A stretch of DNA of 64,000 bases from Streptomyces sp. CB09001 (GCF_003369795.1 NZ_CP026730.1:3162001-3226000), one strand, 5' to 3'. Shown: positions 1-8,074, counted from the first letter of the stretch. Program-made: numbers and translations. Notes: generated by a model from the sequence alone, not told the origin.

Positions 1-786
1 GACCGCCTCCAGGTCGGCCTCGAAACCGACGACGGTGGAGAAGCCGAAGGGCTCGTTCCACACCGCCCTGCAGTGGTTGGCGTCGGCCACCGCGTCCAGC
101 AGCACGGCCTTGGCCTGCTCGTAGGGCGGCTCCACCCCGATCCGGCAGGCCCCCGGTGTGTCGGGCGAGGACGCGTGTCCGTGCGCCTGCGCGGCCAGCA
201 GGGCCTCGTCGACGCTGTGCCGCGCCATCAGCTCCTGTGCCTTCCCGCTCAGCGCCTCCGCCTCCTCCGGATACCCGGTCGCCTCCGCCTTGGCGAGCAG
301 CGCGCGGATGCGGGCGAGGGCCCGGGACTCCGGCCGCCTCTCCCGGTCCCGACGCGGCACCTCCCCCGCCTCCAGGGGTTCGAGGCCGGGCAGCCGCAGC
401 AGCAGGCGGTACAGCTCCAGCACGGTGGTGGCGTACGAGAAGCGGTCGGTGCGGGGCGCCGTCGTGCCATCCGCATCCGCCACGTCGTCGAGCTGCGCGG
501 CCCAGCGGGGCCCTCGGGCACGGTCGTTCGGCGCCTGGGCTCGGATCAGCGCGGCCACCAGCCGTACGTGCACGTCGCCGAGTTCGCGTCGCACGATCCG
601 TACGAGGTCGGCGGGCTGCCAGCCGCGACGCCAGGCCGTGGCCACGAACTCCTCGCCGCGCCGGGCCAGTTCCGCGTCCGCCGCCGGATCGGCTGCGAGC
701 AGCGAGGCCGCGGCGTCCAGGGCGTCGTCGGCGGTGGCGTACAGGGCGGTCTCGAAGGCACGGTCGACGGTGCGGGGCGTACTCAC
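1..786 (-). CDS. DUF2786 domain protein (3' end outside window)
   Basis: A reading frame of 262 codons runs from a GTG at 784-786 on the minus strand off the left edge with no stop, so the C-terminus is missing. The N-terminal ~130 residues are Ala/Asp/Arg-rich and helical-looking. Around residues 160-190 the text IRALLAKAEATGYPEEAEAL followed by KAQELMARH matches the DUF2786 motif, a short helical domain of unknown function in actinobacterial and phage proteins. Typical third-position GC supports this strand over the overlapping plus-strand frames. It is transcribed divergently from the Clp-N gene, and the 14-bp inverted repeat between them (841-873) could control both. Function unknown; the start is chosen because it is the first in-frame GTG after the upstream non-coding stretch. 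Confidence 0.8.
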   Translation of the reverse strand, partial: MSTPRTVDRAFETALYATADDALDAAASLLAADPAADAELARRGEEFVATAWRRGWQPADLVRIVRRELGDVHVRLVAALIRAQAPNDRARGPRWAAQLDDVADADGTTAPRTDRFSYATTVLELYRLLLRLPGLEPLEAGEVPRRDRERRPESRALARIRALLAKAEATGYPEEAEALSGKAQELMARHSVDEALLAAQAHGHASSPDTPGACRIGVEPPYEQAKAVLLDAVADANHCRAVWNEPFGFSTVVGFEADLEAV

Positions 787-840
787 CCGGCGATGGTGCC
801 ACGACCGCCGGACCCGTCCCACTCCGCGGATTCCGGGCAC

Positions 841-896
841 CGAGGACTGTCAACCGACAGTTGACAGTCCTCGGGGGGCAACCTACGGTTGACACA
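841..896 (+). promoter_or_regulatory. Inverted-repeat operator overlapping a leaderless promoter
   Basis: Positions 841-854 and 860-873 form a perfect 14-bp inverted repeat around a 5-nt centre. The right arm contains TTGACA (861-866), which is followed after exactly 17 bp by TACGGT (884-889), and the ATG of the next gene begins 7 nt further on at 896. This is a good -35/-10 pair predicting a leaderless transcript, with the -35 buried in the operator. A further GTTGACA half-site sits at 889-895. A repressor bound here would block transcription; its identity is unknown. Confidence 0.7.
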
Positions 897-1696
897 TGAC
901 GACGAACCCGAGCATCACGTCATCCGTACGCCTCGACGAACTCATCACCGCGATCAAGAAGGTGCATCCGGAGCCGCTGGAACAGCTCCAGGACGCCGTC
1001 ATCGCCGGCGAGCACCTCGGCGAGGTGGCCGACCATCTCATCGGCCACTTCGTGGACCAGGCCCGGCGTTCGGGCGCGTCCTGGACGGACATCGGCAAGA
1101 GCATGGGCGTCACCCGGCAGGCGGCGCAGAAGCGCTTCGTGACCAAGGAGTCGGCCGACCTGGACGCGAGCCAGGGCTTCAGCCGCTACACGCCCCGCGC
1201 GCGCAACGTCGTGATGACCGCCCACAACGCGGCCAAGACCGCGGGCAGCACCGAGGGCCTGCCCGAACACCTCGTCCTCGGCCTGGTCACCGAGCGCGAG
1301 AGCCTCTCCGCCAAGGCGATCGCCGCACAGGGCGTGACCCTGGACGCGATCCGCGAGGCGGCGACCGCGGCGCTCCCGCCGGCCGCCGCGGAGGTCCCGG
1401 AGCTGGTGCCCTACGGCGCCGCGGCCAAGAAGGTCCTCGAACTCACCTTCCGCGAGGCCCTGCGCCTCGGCCACAACTACATCGGCACGGAACACATCCT
1501 GCTCGCCCTGCTGGAGCACGAGCACGGCGAGGGCGTGCTGAGCGGGCTCGGCCTCGACAAGGAGGCGACGGAGCGGTACGTCGTCGACGCGGTGGCGGAG
1601 TTCATCCACCTCACCGAGAAGGCCGAGAAGACCGAGGCGAGGGGGGCGAGCGAGGCGAGCGGGGACGGCGGGGGCGGGTCCACCGGGGAAGCCTGA
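896..1696 (+). CDS. Clp N-domain (ClpC-type) stand-alone protein
   Basis: 266 residues with no AAA+ module. Residues ~1-80 are a helical region with a helix-turn-helix-like stretch (WTDIGKSMGVTRQAAQKRF). Residues ~100-245 hold two Clp-N repeats: FSRYTPRARNVVMTAHNAA, and a second with LGHNYIGTEHILLALLEHE, the hallmark of ClpC/ClpA N-domains that bind adaptors or substrates. The C-terminal ~25 residues are Gly/Ser/Glu-rich. Lacking Walker motifs it cannot unfold proteins; it more likely acts as a DNA-binding regulator or adaptor that senses or competes for Clp partners (inference). The ATG at 896 is placed at the predicted transcription start, giving a leaderless mRNA. The HTH-like part and the operator immediately upstream suggest autoregulation. 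Confidence 0.85.
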   Translation: MTTNPSITSSVRLDELITAIKKVHPEPLEQLQDAVIAGEHLGEVADHLIGHFVDQARRSGASWTDIGKSMGVTRQAAQKRFVTKESADLDASQGFSRYTPRARNVVMTAHNAAKTAGSTEGLPEHLVLGLVTERESLSAKAIAAQGVTLDAIREAATAALPPAAAEVPELVPYGAAAKKVLELTFREALRLGHNYIGTEHILLALLEHEHGEGVLSGLGLDKEATERYVVDAVAEFIHLTEKAEKTEARGASEASGDGGGGSTGEA

Positions 1697-1710
1697 GCGA
1701 GCCACCAGGC

Positions 1711-1806
1711 GACAGCCGTGGCGACGACCGTGGCGACAGCCGTGGCGACAGCCGTGGCGACAGCCGTGGCGACAGCCGTGGCGACGGCCGTGGCGACGGC
1801 TGTTGT
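1711..1806. repeat. 12-bp tandem repeat, eight units
   Basis: Unit GACAGCCGTGGC begins at 1711 and is repeated through 1806; five units are identical (1711, 1735, 1747, 1759, 1771), the others differ by one or a few bases. The array lies between the Clp-N stop and the polymerase start. Because 12 is a multiple of three it stays open in the polymerase frame, which creates a spurious upstream extension of Ala/Thr/Val. The last units can pair (1772-1779 with 1797-1804), so the RNA could form a hairpin. Confidence 0.9.
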
Positions 1807-1831
1807 CAGACCCGCCTGCGACACTCGCGAC

Positions 1832-3523
1832 ATGGCCGAGAGGTGGGCGCTCGCGGTGGCCGAGGGCGGTGGCGTGGAGGTCGCCCCCCTCGGCCCCGAC
1901 GGGCTGCCCGCCGGCCCCGTGCGGCGGGAGCCCGGCCTGGCCGAGGCCGTCCGGGCCAGGCCGGACGTCGCGCGCTGGGTGTGGCGGTCCACCGCCGAGA
2001 TCGCGCCACGCCTGCTCGCCGCGGGGGTGCGAGTGGAGCGGTGCTACGACGTGGAGGCCTCCGAGACCCTCCTGCTCGGCCACGAGGGGCGGTACGGGGA
2101 GCCGCACTCGGCCGCGGCCGCCCTGGCCCGGCTGCGCGGCGGACCCGTACCGTCCGACCCGCCGCAGCGCTCCGCCGAGCCGGGCGCGCAGTCCCCGCTG
2201 TTCGAGCCCGAGGGCGTCCACCTCCCCCTGTCCGACCTGCTCGCCGTCTACGCAGAGCAGCAGCGCCGGCACGACCGTTCGGCGCACCCCGACCGGCTGC
2301 GGCTGCTGACGGCGGCCGAGTCGGCGGGCATGCTGGTGGCCGCCGAGATGAACCGCGCGGGGCTGCCCTGGCGGGCCGACGTGCACCGCGAGGTGCTGCA
2401 CGGCCTGCTGGGCGAGCGGTACGCGGGCGGGGGCGAGCCGCGCCGCCTGGCCGAGCTGGCGGAGGAGGTGTCGGCGGCGTTCGGGCGCCGGGTGCGGCCC
2501 GACCTCCCCGCGGACGTGGTCAAGGCGTTCGGGCAGGCGGGCGTGAAGGTCGGCTCCACCCGCCGCTGGGAGCTGGAGTCGCTGGACCACCCGGCCGTGA
2601 AACCGCTGATCGAGTACAAGAAGCTGTACCGGATCTGGGTCGCCCACGGCTGGTCCTGGCTCCAGGACTGGGTGCGCGACGGGCGGTTCCGCCCCGAGTT
2701 CCTGGCCGGCGGCACCGTGACCGGGCGCTGGGTGACCAACGGCGGGGGCGGGCTACAGATCCCCAAGGTGATCCGGCGGGCCGTCGTCGCCGACCCCGGC
2801 TGGCGACTGGTCGTCGCCGACGCCGACCAGATGGAGCCGCGCGTCCTCGCGGCGATCTCCCGGGACCCCGGCCTGATGGAGGTGGCCGGCCGGGAGAGCG
2901 ACCTCTACCAGTCCGTCTCCGACCGCGCCTTCTCCGGCGACCGCGCCCAGGCCAAGCTCGCCGTGCTCGGCGCGGTCTACGGCCAGACGTCCGGCGACGG
3001 CCTGAAGAACCTCGCCGCGCTCAGACGCCGTTTCCCCCGCGCGGTGGCGTACGTCGACGACGCGGCGCGCGCGGGCGAGGAGGGCCGGCTCGTGCGCACC
3101 TGGCTGGGCCGCACCTGCCCGCCCGCGGCCGGCGCGGCCGACGGCACCGAGGAGGCGGGCCTGCCGCAGGACGATCCCGCCGACTCCGGGGACCGCGCCC
3201 GGGAGTGGGTGCCGGGGTACGCCTCGACCAATGCCCGCGCGCGGGGCCGCTTCGCCCGCAACTTCGTCGTCCAGGGCAGCGCCGCCGACTGGGCCCTGCT
3301 CCTGCTCGCGGCCCTGCGGCAGACCTGCGCGGACCTGGCGGCCGAGCTGGTCTTCTTCCAGCACGACGAGGTGATCGTGCACTGTCCCGAGGAGGAGGCC
3401 GACACCGTCGTCGCGGCGATCCGGGACGCGGCGGAGCTGGCGGGACGGCTGACGTTCGGTGCGACGCCGGTGCGGTTCCCGTTCACGACGGCGGTGGTGG
3501 AGTGCTACGCGGACGCGAAGTGA
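1832..3523 (+). CDS. Family A DNA polymerase (PolA-like, without flap nuclease)
   Basis: 563 residues from the ATG at 1832. Motif A is VADADQMEPRVLAAIS near residue 330, the finger-helix motif B lies around AKLAVLGAVYGQ (~375), and motif C is FFQHDEVIVH (~510), with the HDE metal-binding residues intact. This is the C-terminal polymerase domain of the PolI family. The ~190-residue N-terminus probably corresponds to a degenerate 3'-5' exonuclease domain, since I cannot identify its acidic catalytic residues. It is far shorter than the ~900-residue PolI and lacks a 5' nuclease domain, so it is a second, accessory polymerase probably used in repair. An upstream in-frame ATG at 1718 lies inside the tandem repeat and is rejected as start. 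Confidence 0.88.
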   Translation: MAERWALAVAEGGGVEVAPLGPDGLPAGPVRREPGLAEAVRARPDVARWVWRSTAEIAPRLLAAGVRVERCYDVEASETLLLGHEGRYGEPHSAAAALARLRGGPVPSDPPQRSAEPGAQSPLFEPEGVHLPLSDLLAVYAEQQRRHDRSAHPDRLRLLTAAESAGMLVAAEMNRAGLPWRADVHREVLHGLLGERYAGGGEPRRLAELAEEVSAAFGRRVRPDLPADVVKAFGQAGVKVGSTRRWELESLDHPAVKPLIEYKKLYRIWVAHGWSWLQDWVRDGRFRPEFLAGGTVTGRWVTNGGGGLQIPKVIRRAVVADPGWRLVVADADQMEPRVLAAISRDPGLMEVAGRESDLYQSVSDRAFSGDRAQAKLAVLGAVYGQTSGDGLKNLAALRRRFPRAVAYVDDAARAGEEGRLVRTWLGRTCPPAAGAADGTEEAGLPQDDPADSGDRAREWVPGYASTNARARGRFARNFVVQGSAADWALLLLAALRQTCADLAAELVFFQHDEVIVHCPEEEADTVVAAIRDAAELAGRLTFGATPVRFPFTTAVVECYADAK

Positions 3524-3604
3524 GCGGAGGCGGGGCGCCTGTCCCCCACCCCGAGGGACACCGAAGCAGACCGGGCCGGACTCCATCCGACCTGGTCCCC
3601 GCCC

Positions 3605-3628
3605 GAGCCGCCTCCGGAATTCGAACCC
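3605..3628 (-). repeat. Partial copy of tRNA-Thr 3' end (possible att remnant)
   Basis: These 24 bases match 4902-4925 at 22 positions and in the same orientation. The latter is the T-arm, acceptor stem and terminus of the tRNA-Thr gene on the minus strand. The rest of a tRNA is absent. Such a duplicate on the downstream side of a tRNA gene is what site-specific integration into a tRNA 3' end leaves behind. The segment between the copies carries only the PadR and cysteine-hydrolase genes; no integrase is present. Confidence 0.7.
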
Positions 3629-3635
3629 GCAGGCG

Positions 3636-4163
3636 CTACCCCGTACCGGCCAGGCCCAGCGTCTCCCGGAGCCAGGACCTTTCCGCACGGCTGGTGGCGC
3701 GGGCGATGGTGAGCATGCCACGCCGGTAGGGGTCGTCGGTGTCGTCGGCACCCAGCGGGCGGTCGCCGTCGTGGAAGAAGCTCGCGGGCTGCTCCAGGAA
3801 CTCCAGCCGCCGACGCAGGACCGAGTGCTGGTCGGCCGTGTCCGGCAGCTGGGACAGGAAGGCCAGCACCGTGAAGTACCGAGTGCTGTCACTGATGTCC
3901 AGGCCGTCGGCCTCCCGCAGCCGACGCAGCAGCTCACCGCGACCGGCCTCGGTCAGGCTCAGAGTGTGCCGCTGAGCGGCCGAGACACCCGGCTCGGTCC
4001 TTCGGCCGAGCAGCCCGGCGTTGACCAGCCTGCTGATCGCCGGATAAAGGCTGCCGTCGCTGACCGGCCGGGCATGGCCGGACAAGTGGGCTATCCGAAG
4101 CCGCAGTTGATACCCGTGCAGCGGCCCCTCCGCCAGGAATCCCAGGATCGCGAGTTCGAGCAT
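3636..4163 (-). CDS. PadR-family transcriptional regulator
   Basis: 175 residues. The first 80 form a winged helix typical of PadR: MLELAILGFLAEGPLHGYQL, then PVSDGSLYPAISRLVNAGLL for the recognition helix and RHTLSLTEAGRGELLRRL for the wing. The C-terminal half is helical, as in PadR proteins that dimerise through a C-terminal domain. The ATG at 4163 gives the standard family N-terminus; an upstream ATG at 4181 would add only six residues. It is divergent from the cysteine-hydrolase gene, with a 12-bp perfect palindrome between the starts, so it probably represses that gene and itself. The effector is unknown. Confidence 0.88.
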   Translation of the reverse strand: MLELAILGFLAEGPLHGYQLRLRIAHLSGHARPVSDGSLYPAISRLVNAGLLGRRTEPGVSAAQRHTLSLTEAGRGELLRRLREADGLDISDSTRYFTVLAFLSQLPDTADQHSVLRRRLEFLEQPASFFHDGDRPLGADDTDDPYRRGMLTIARATSRAERSWLRETLGLAGTG

Positions 4164-4182
4164 GCTGCTATTCTCGCACATC

Positions 4183-4206
4183 GAAACGAGGTACCTCGAA
4201 TCGATG
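4183..4206. promoter_or_regulatory. Palindromic operator candidate between padR and hydrolase genes
   Basis: CGAGGTACCTCG (4187-4198) is a perfect 12-bp palindrome, with flanking TCGA boxes on both sides that extend the symmetry. It lies between the two divergent start codons (4163 and 4218), ahead of the AGGAGAG ribosome-binding site at 4208-4214. Probable PadR-type binding site; direct evidence is only the symmetry and position. Confidence 0.55.
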
Positions 4207-4217
4207 CAGGAGAGAGC

Positions 4218-4886
4218 GTGACGTACACCGAGGAATGGGTGACCGGGCGGGCGCGCACCGCCTACGAAATGGGCCGGGCCTCGTTCGGCCTGCGGCCCGA
4301 ACGGACCGCACTGCTGGTCATCGACATGCAGGACGAGTTCGTCCAACCGGGCTGGAGTCCCTACTGGGTGCCCGCGGCCACCCGGATGGCCCCGCAGCTG
4401 CGGCGACTGGTCGAGGACTGCCGGGACGCCTCGGTCCCGGTGATCTGGACCATCTTCGACGACACGCATCTCGGCCTGGACCGGCCGCACGCCCTGCGCT
4501 TCCTGCCGCACGCCCACAGCGACTGGCGCCGGCCGGGCCCCGCCGGGGTGTGGGACCCGATGGGCCGCCGCCCCGACGAAGCCCTGATCCGCAAGCCGTC
4601 CTACGGGGCGTTCTACGACACCCCGCTCGACACCATGCTGCGCAACCTCGACCGTGACACCGTCGTCGTGACGGGCACGCTCACCAACTACTGCTGCGGC
4701 ACCACGGCTCGACAGGCATATGAACGCGGCTACAAGGTCGTCTTCGGGTCCGATGTCACGGCCACCGACGACGAGTCCCGGCAGGAGCCGGAACTCGCCG
4801 TCCTGCGCAAGGGTTTCGCACTCGTACTGACCGCCGAAGAGATCACCGACCGGCTGACCGCAAAAAACCCCCGAATCAGGGCCTGA
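4218..4886 (+). CDS. Isochorismatase-like cysteine hydrolase
   Basis: 222 residues starting at a GTG 4 nt after AGGAGAG. The fold is recognisable from ALLVIDMQDEFVQPG (catalytic Asp), a Lys in IRKPSYGAFYDTPL, and VVVTGTLTNYCCGTTARQ, where the first Cys is the expected nucleophile; the family Asp-Lys-Cys triad is thus present. Members hydrolyse isochorismate, nicotinamide, N-carbamoyl compounds or similar amides. The substrate cannot be read from sequence, and no siderophore or phenazine genes are nearby, so a small-amide hydrolase regulated by the adjacent PadR protein is more likely than isochorismate metabolism. A hairpin overlaps the stop codon. Confidence 0.85.
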   Translation: MTYTEEWVTGRARTAYEMGRASFGLRPERTALLVIDMQDEFVQPGWSPYWVPAATRMAPQLRRLVEDCRDASVPVIWTIFDDTHLGLDRPHALRFLPHAHSDWRRPGPAGVWDPMGRRPDEALIRKPSYGAFYDTPLDTMLRNLDRDTVVVTGTLTNYCCGTTARQAYERGYKVVFGSDVTATDDESRQEPELAVLRKGFALVLTAEEITDRLTAKNPRIRA

Positions 4887-4896
4887 CCCGGGGGTT
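4866..4896 (+). terminator. Hairpin terminator at end of cysteine hydrolase
   Basis: AACCCCC (4866-4872) pairs with GGGGGTT (4890-4896), preceded by a run of A, so the structure overlaps the last codons and the stop. It separates the gene from the oppositely oriented tRNA-Thr just downstream. Confidence 0.65.
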
Positions 4897-4899
4897 CAA

Positions 4900-4976
4900 T
4901 GGAGCCGCCTTCGGGATTCGAACCCGAGACCTACGCATTACGAGTGCGTTGCTCTGGCCATCTGAGCTAAGGCGGC
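4900..4976 (-). tRNA. tRNA-Thr (anticodon CGT)
   Basis: Read on the minus strand, the 5' arm GCCGCCT (4976-4970) pairs with AGGCGGC, the anticodon stem ACGCA/TGCGT encloses loop CTCGTAA (anticodon CGT, reading ACG), and the T-loop is TTCGAAT. The CCA end is encoded (4900-4902). Its 3' portion is duplicated at 3605-3628. Confidence 0.97.
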
Positions 4977-5103
4977 GCGCCGTGCACCCATGGTGCGATC
5001 AGCAACGTCGGTAAGTCTACACAGTTTCCCGGGGTGCTCCGAACCCGCCCCGGAAGCGTCGGATCCGGGGCGGGCGGGACGGCGGGGCGCCTGAGGGCGG
5101 GGG

Positions 5104-6723
5104 CTACGAGCAGCGCTTGCCGTCCGTCGGGGCGGTGCCGGTCAGCAGGTACGTGTTGATCGCGGAGTCGATGCAGGAGCTGCCGCGGCCGTACGCGGTG
5201 TGGCCGTCGCCCTCGTAGGTGAGGAGGTGGCCGGAGGCGAGCTGGCCGGAGAGTGCCTCGGCCCAGCGGTACGGGGTGGCCGGGTCACGGGTGGTGCCGA
5301 CCACGACGATCGGGGTGGCCCCGGCCGCCTCGATGCGGTGCGGCTCCCCCGTGGGCTTCACCGGCCAGTACGCGCAGTTCAGGGAGGACCAGGCGAGGCC
5401 CTCGCCGAAGACCGGGGACGCCTTCTCGAACTCGGGGAGGGCCTCGCGCACCTCGTCCGGGGAGGAGAAGGCGGCGGGGAGGTCGAGGCAGTTCACGGCG
5501 GCGTTGGCGAACATCAGGTTGCTGTAGCCGCCGTCGGCCTCGCGCTCGTAGTAGCTGTCGGACAGGATCAGCAGGCCGGCGCCGTCCTTCTCCTTGATCG
5601 CCGAGGTCAGGGACTCGCGCAGCTGCTGCCAGGCGCCCTCGTCGTACATCGCCGCGATCACGCCCGTGGTGGCGAGGGACTCCGTGAGTTTGCGGCCGTC
5701 GGCGTCGCCCGCCGAGAGTGGCTTCGCGTCCAGGTCGTCGAAGAAGGACTTCAGGTTCTTGCCGACCTGGTCGGGGGTGGTGTCCTTGTCTCCGAGGGGG
5801 CAGTCGGGCTGCCGTACGCAGTCCTTCGCGAAGGACTGGAACGCCGTCTCGAAGCCCTTGGTCTGCTCCAGGTTCAGGCGGCGGGCGGGCAGGGACGGGT
5901 CCATCGCGCCGTCCAGGACCAGGCGGCCCGTCCGGTCCGGGAACAGGCCGGCGTAGGTCGCGCCCAGGAAGGTGCCGTACGAGGCTCCGACGTAGGTCAG
6001 CTTCTCGTCGCCCAGCACCGCGCGCAGTACGTCCATGTCGCGTGCCGCCTCGACCGTGGAGACGTGGCGCAGCAGCTTCGGCGCGTCCGCCCCGCAGCCC
6101 TCGGCGAACTCCTTGTACGCGTCGACCAGCTCGTCCGTCTCGCCCGCGTCGTCCGGGGTGACGTCGGTCCGCGTGTAGGCGTCCATCTCGCGGCCGTCCA
6201 GGCACTCGACGGGTTCGCTGCGGGCCACGCCCCGGGGATCGACCGCGACCATGTCGTACTGGGCACGGACCTTCGCCGGGTAGCCGATGCCCGCGTACTG
6301 CTGGAGGTAGCCGATCGCCGAGCCGCCGGGTCCGCCCGGGTTGACCAGCAGCGAACCGAGGCGCTTGCCCGGCCCCGTGGCCTTCTTGCGGGCCACCGCG
6401 AGCCGCACGTCGCCCTCGGTGGGCTTCGCGTAGTCGAGCGGGGCCTTCATGGTGGCGCACTGGAAGCCGGGGACGCCGCAGTCGCGCCAGCCGAGCTTCT
6501 GCTCGTAGTACGGCGACAGCCCGGCGGGCGTGGCCTTCGGCAGTGGGGTCAGGGTCGCCGTGGCCGCTTCCGTCGAGCCTGCCGCCTTGGCCGCGGGGGA
6601 TCCGGCGGACGTCGACGCGCCCCCGGCCGAGCAGGCGGTGGCGAGCAGCGCGGCGGCGAGCAGCGTGGCCCGGAAACGGGTGCCGCCGGTGCGGGTCCTG
6701 CGGTGAGTGCGCCTTGTGTGCAT
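5104..6723 (-). CDS. Secreted alpha/beta-hydrolase tripeptidyl aminopeptidase (SlpD/SlpE type)
   Basis: 539 residues. The N-terminus has an Arg/Thr-rich n-region, a hydrophobic stretch and the lipobox LLATAC near residue 30, so it is a lipid-anchored exported enzyme. The domain then shows NPGGPGGSAIGY (oxyanion region), GASYGTFLG with the nucleophilic Ser, and ATPYRWA plus EGDGHTAYG carrying the catalytic Asp region and His, followed by a C-terminal CxxxxINTYLLTG region. This is the Streptomyces mycelium-associated proteinase family (TAP-like C-terminal domain), which removes tripeptides from N-termini of extracellular proteins. It is monocistronic, with about 125 bp of non-coding DNA on either side. 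Confidence 0.9.
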   Translation of the reverse strand: MHTRRTHRRTRTGGTRFRATLLAAALLATACSAGGASTSAGSPAAKAAGSTEAATATLTPLPKATPAGLSPYYEQKLGWRDCGVPGFQCATMKAPLDYAKPTEGDVRLAVARKKATGPGKRLGSLLVNPGGPGGSAIGYLQQYAGIGYPAKVRAQYDMVAVDPRGVARSEPVECLDGREMDAYTRTDVTPDDAGETDELVDAYKEFAEGCGADAPKLLRHVSTVEAARDMDVLRAVLGDEKLTYVGASYGTFLGATYAGLFPDRTGRLVLDGAMDPSLPARRLNLEQTKGFETAFQSFAKDCVRQPDCPLGDKDTTPDQVGKNLKSFFDDLDAKPLSAGDADGRKLTESLATTGVIAAMYDEGAWQQLRESLTSAIKEKDGAGLLILSDSYYEREADGGYSNLMFANAAVNCLDLPAAFSSPDEVREALPEFEKASPVFGEGLAWSSLNCAYWPVKPTGEPHRIEAAGATPIVVVGTTRDPATPYRWAEALSGQLASGHLLTYEGDGHTAYGRGSSCIDSAINTYLLTGTAPTDGKRCS

Positions 6724-6849
6724 TCAGCGAGCGTAACTCTCCGCGATGGCGCTGTTGCGGTGCGTGGTTCGCGTGCCCCGGACGTGTTACGGCGTCAACC
6801 GGTCGTGGCGCCGGTACGGAGTCGGGGGCGCGGGCTCGGGCGGGCGGGT

Positions 6850-8055
6850 TCAGCCCGATCTGAGCGCCATCGTCATCGCCTCCACCGCGAGCAGCGGGGG
6901 CACATTGCGGTCCAGGGCCTCTCCGCAGGCGGCGACCGCCTCGATCCGGCGCAGCGTGGACTCGGGTGTGCTGCCGCGGGCGAGCCGCTCCAGGGCGTCC
7001 TCCGCGTCGGCGTTGGCGATGGCCACGCGGGAGCCGAGCTGGAGCGCGAGGACGTCGCGGTAGAAGCCGGTCAGCTCGCTGAGGGCGAGGTCGAGGCTGT
7101 TGCGCTGGGTGCGCGCCTTGCGGCGTTTCTGGTCGGCCTCCAGGTCCTTCATCACACCTGCCGTGCCGCGCGGGAGCCGGCCGCCCTGGGCGGCGCCCAG
7201 GGCCGCCTTCAGTTCCTCGGTCTCCTTGGCGTCCATCTCCTCGGCGAGCTGCTTGGCGTCCTCCGCCGCGGCGTCGACCAGCTCCTGGGCCGCCTTGAGG
7301 GCACCGCCGACGTCCTCGACCCGCAGCGGCAGCTTCAGCACGGCGGCCCGGCGGTCCCGGGCGGCCTTGTCGGTGGCCAGGCGGCGGGCGCGGTCGATGT
7401 GGCCCTGGGTGGCGCGGGCCGCTGCGGCGGCGACGTCCGGTTCGATGCCCTCGCGCCGTACGAGCATGTCGGCGACCGCGTCGACCGACGGCGTGCGCAG
7501 GTTCAGGTGGCGGCAGCGGGAGCGGATCGTGGGCAGGACGTCCTCGACGGAGGGGGCGCACAGCAGCCACACGGTCCGTGGCGCCGGTTCCTCCACGGCC
7601 TTCAGGACGGCGTTGGCCGACTTCTCGTTCAGCCGCTCGGCCTCCTCGACGAGGATGATCTGCCAGCGGCCGTTCGCGGGTGAGGTGAACGACTTGCGGA
7701 CGGTGTCCCGCATGTCCTGGGCGCGGATCTCGGCGCCCATGGCGACCACGGTGCTCACGTCGGCGTGGGTGCCGACCAGTGCCGTGTGGCATCCGTCGCA
7801 GAAGCCGCAGCCGGGGACGCCGCCGAGGGCGCGGTCGGGGCTCACGCACTGCAGCGCGGCGGCGAAGGCCCGGGCCGTCTGTGCCACGCCGGAGCCGGGC
7901 GGACCGGTGAACAGCCAGGCGTGCGTCATGCTCGTCGACTGCGGCAGCGGGCCCCCGCCCGCGGCGGCGGTGACGAAGGCGTCGGCGTCCCGGGCGGCGG
8001 CGGCGAGCGGCTCGCACGCCTTCTCCTGCCCGACGAGGTCGTCCCACACGGTCAT
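6850..8055 (-). CDS. holB: DNA polymerase III subunit delta'
   Basis: 401 residues of clamp-loader AAA+ architecture. MTVWDDLVGQEKACEPL opens the domain, the P-loop region reads GPPGSGVAQ with the invariant Lys replaced, as expected for the non-hydrolysing delta' subunit, a CGFCDGCH zinc-binding cluster follows, and then VEEAERLNEKSANAVLKAVEEP (Walker B/sensor region). An SRC finger equivalent (IRSRCRHLNL) is present. The C-terminal half carries a charged insertion (~250-310) and the collar helices. It assembles with tau/gamma and delta to load the beta clamp. The gene follows the thymidylate kinase gene in the same direction, as in many bacteria where tmk and holB are neighbours. Confidence 0.93.
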   Translation of the reverse strand: MTVWDDLVGQEKACEPLAAAARDADAFVTAAAGGGPLPQSTSMTHAWLFTGPPGSGVAQTARAFAAALQCVSPDRALGGVPGCGFCDGCHTALVGTHADVSTVVAMGAEIRAQDMRDTVRKSFTSPANGRWQIILVEEAERLNEKSANAVLKAVEEPAPRTVWLLCAPSVEDVLPTIRSRCRHLNLRTPSVDAVADMLVRREGIEPDVAAAAARATQGHIDRARRLATDKAARDRRAAVLKLPLRVEDVGGALKAAQELVDAAAEDAKQLAEEMDAKETEELKAALGAAQGGRLPRGTAGVMKDLEADQKRRKARTQRNSLDLALSELTGFYRDVLALQLGSRVAIANADAEDALERLARGSTPESTLRRIEAVAACGEALDRNVPPLLAVEAMTMALRSG

Positions 8056-8074
8056 GGGTCACGCCGTCCTTCCA

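Noticed and set aside
1718-1831. N-terminal extension of the polymerase from an ATG within the tandem repeat
   Set aside because: Consists only of the repeat-derived Ala/Thr/Val; no ribosome-binding site; the family-like sequence begins at 1832.
3459-4217. N-terminal extension of the cysteine hydrolase into the padR region
   Set aside because: Would overlap padR antisense and lacks conservation; GTG 4218 has a good ribosome-binding site.
4218-4886. Siderophore/isochorismate pathway enzyme
   Set aside because: No isochorismate synthase, aryl carrier or peptide synthetase genes in the window; only the generic hydrolase fold is supported.
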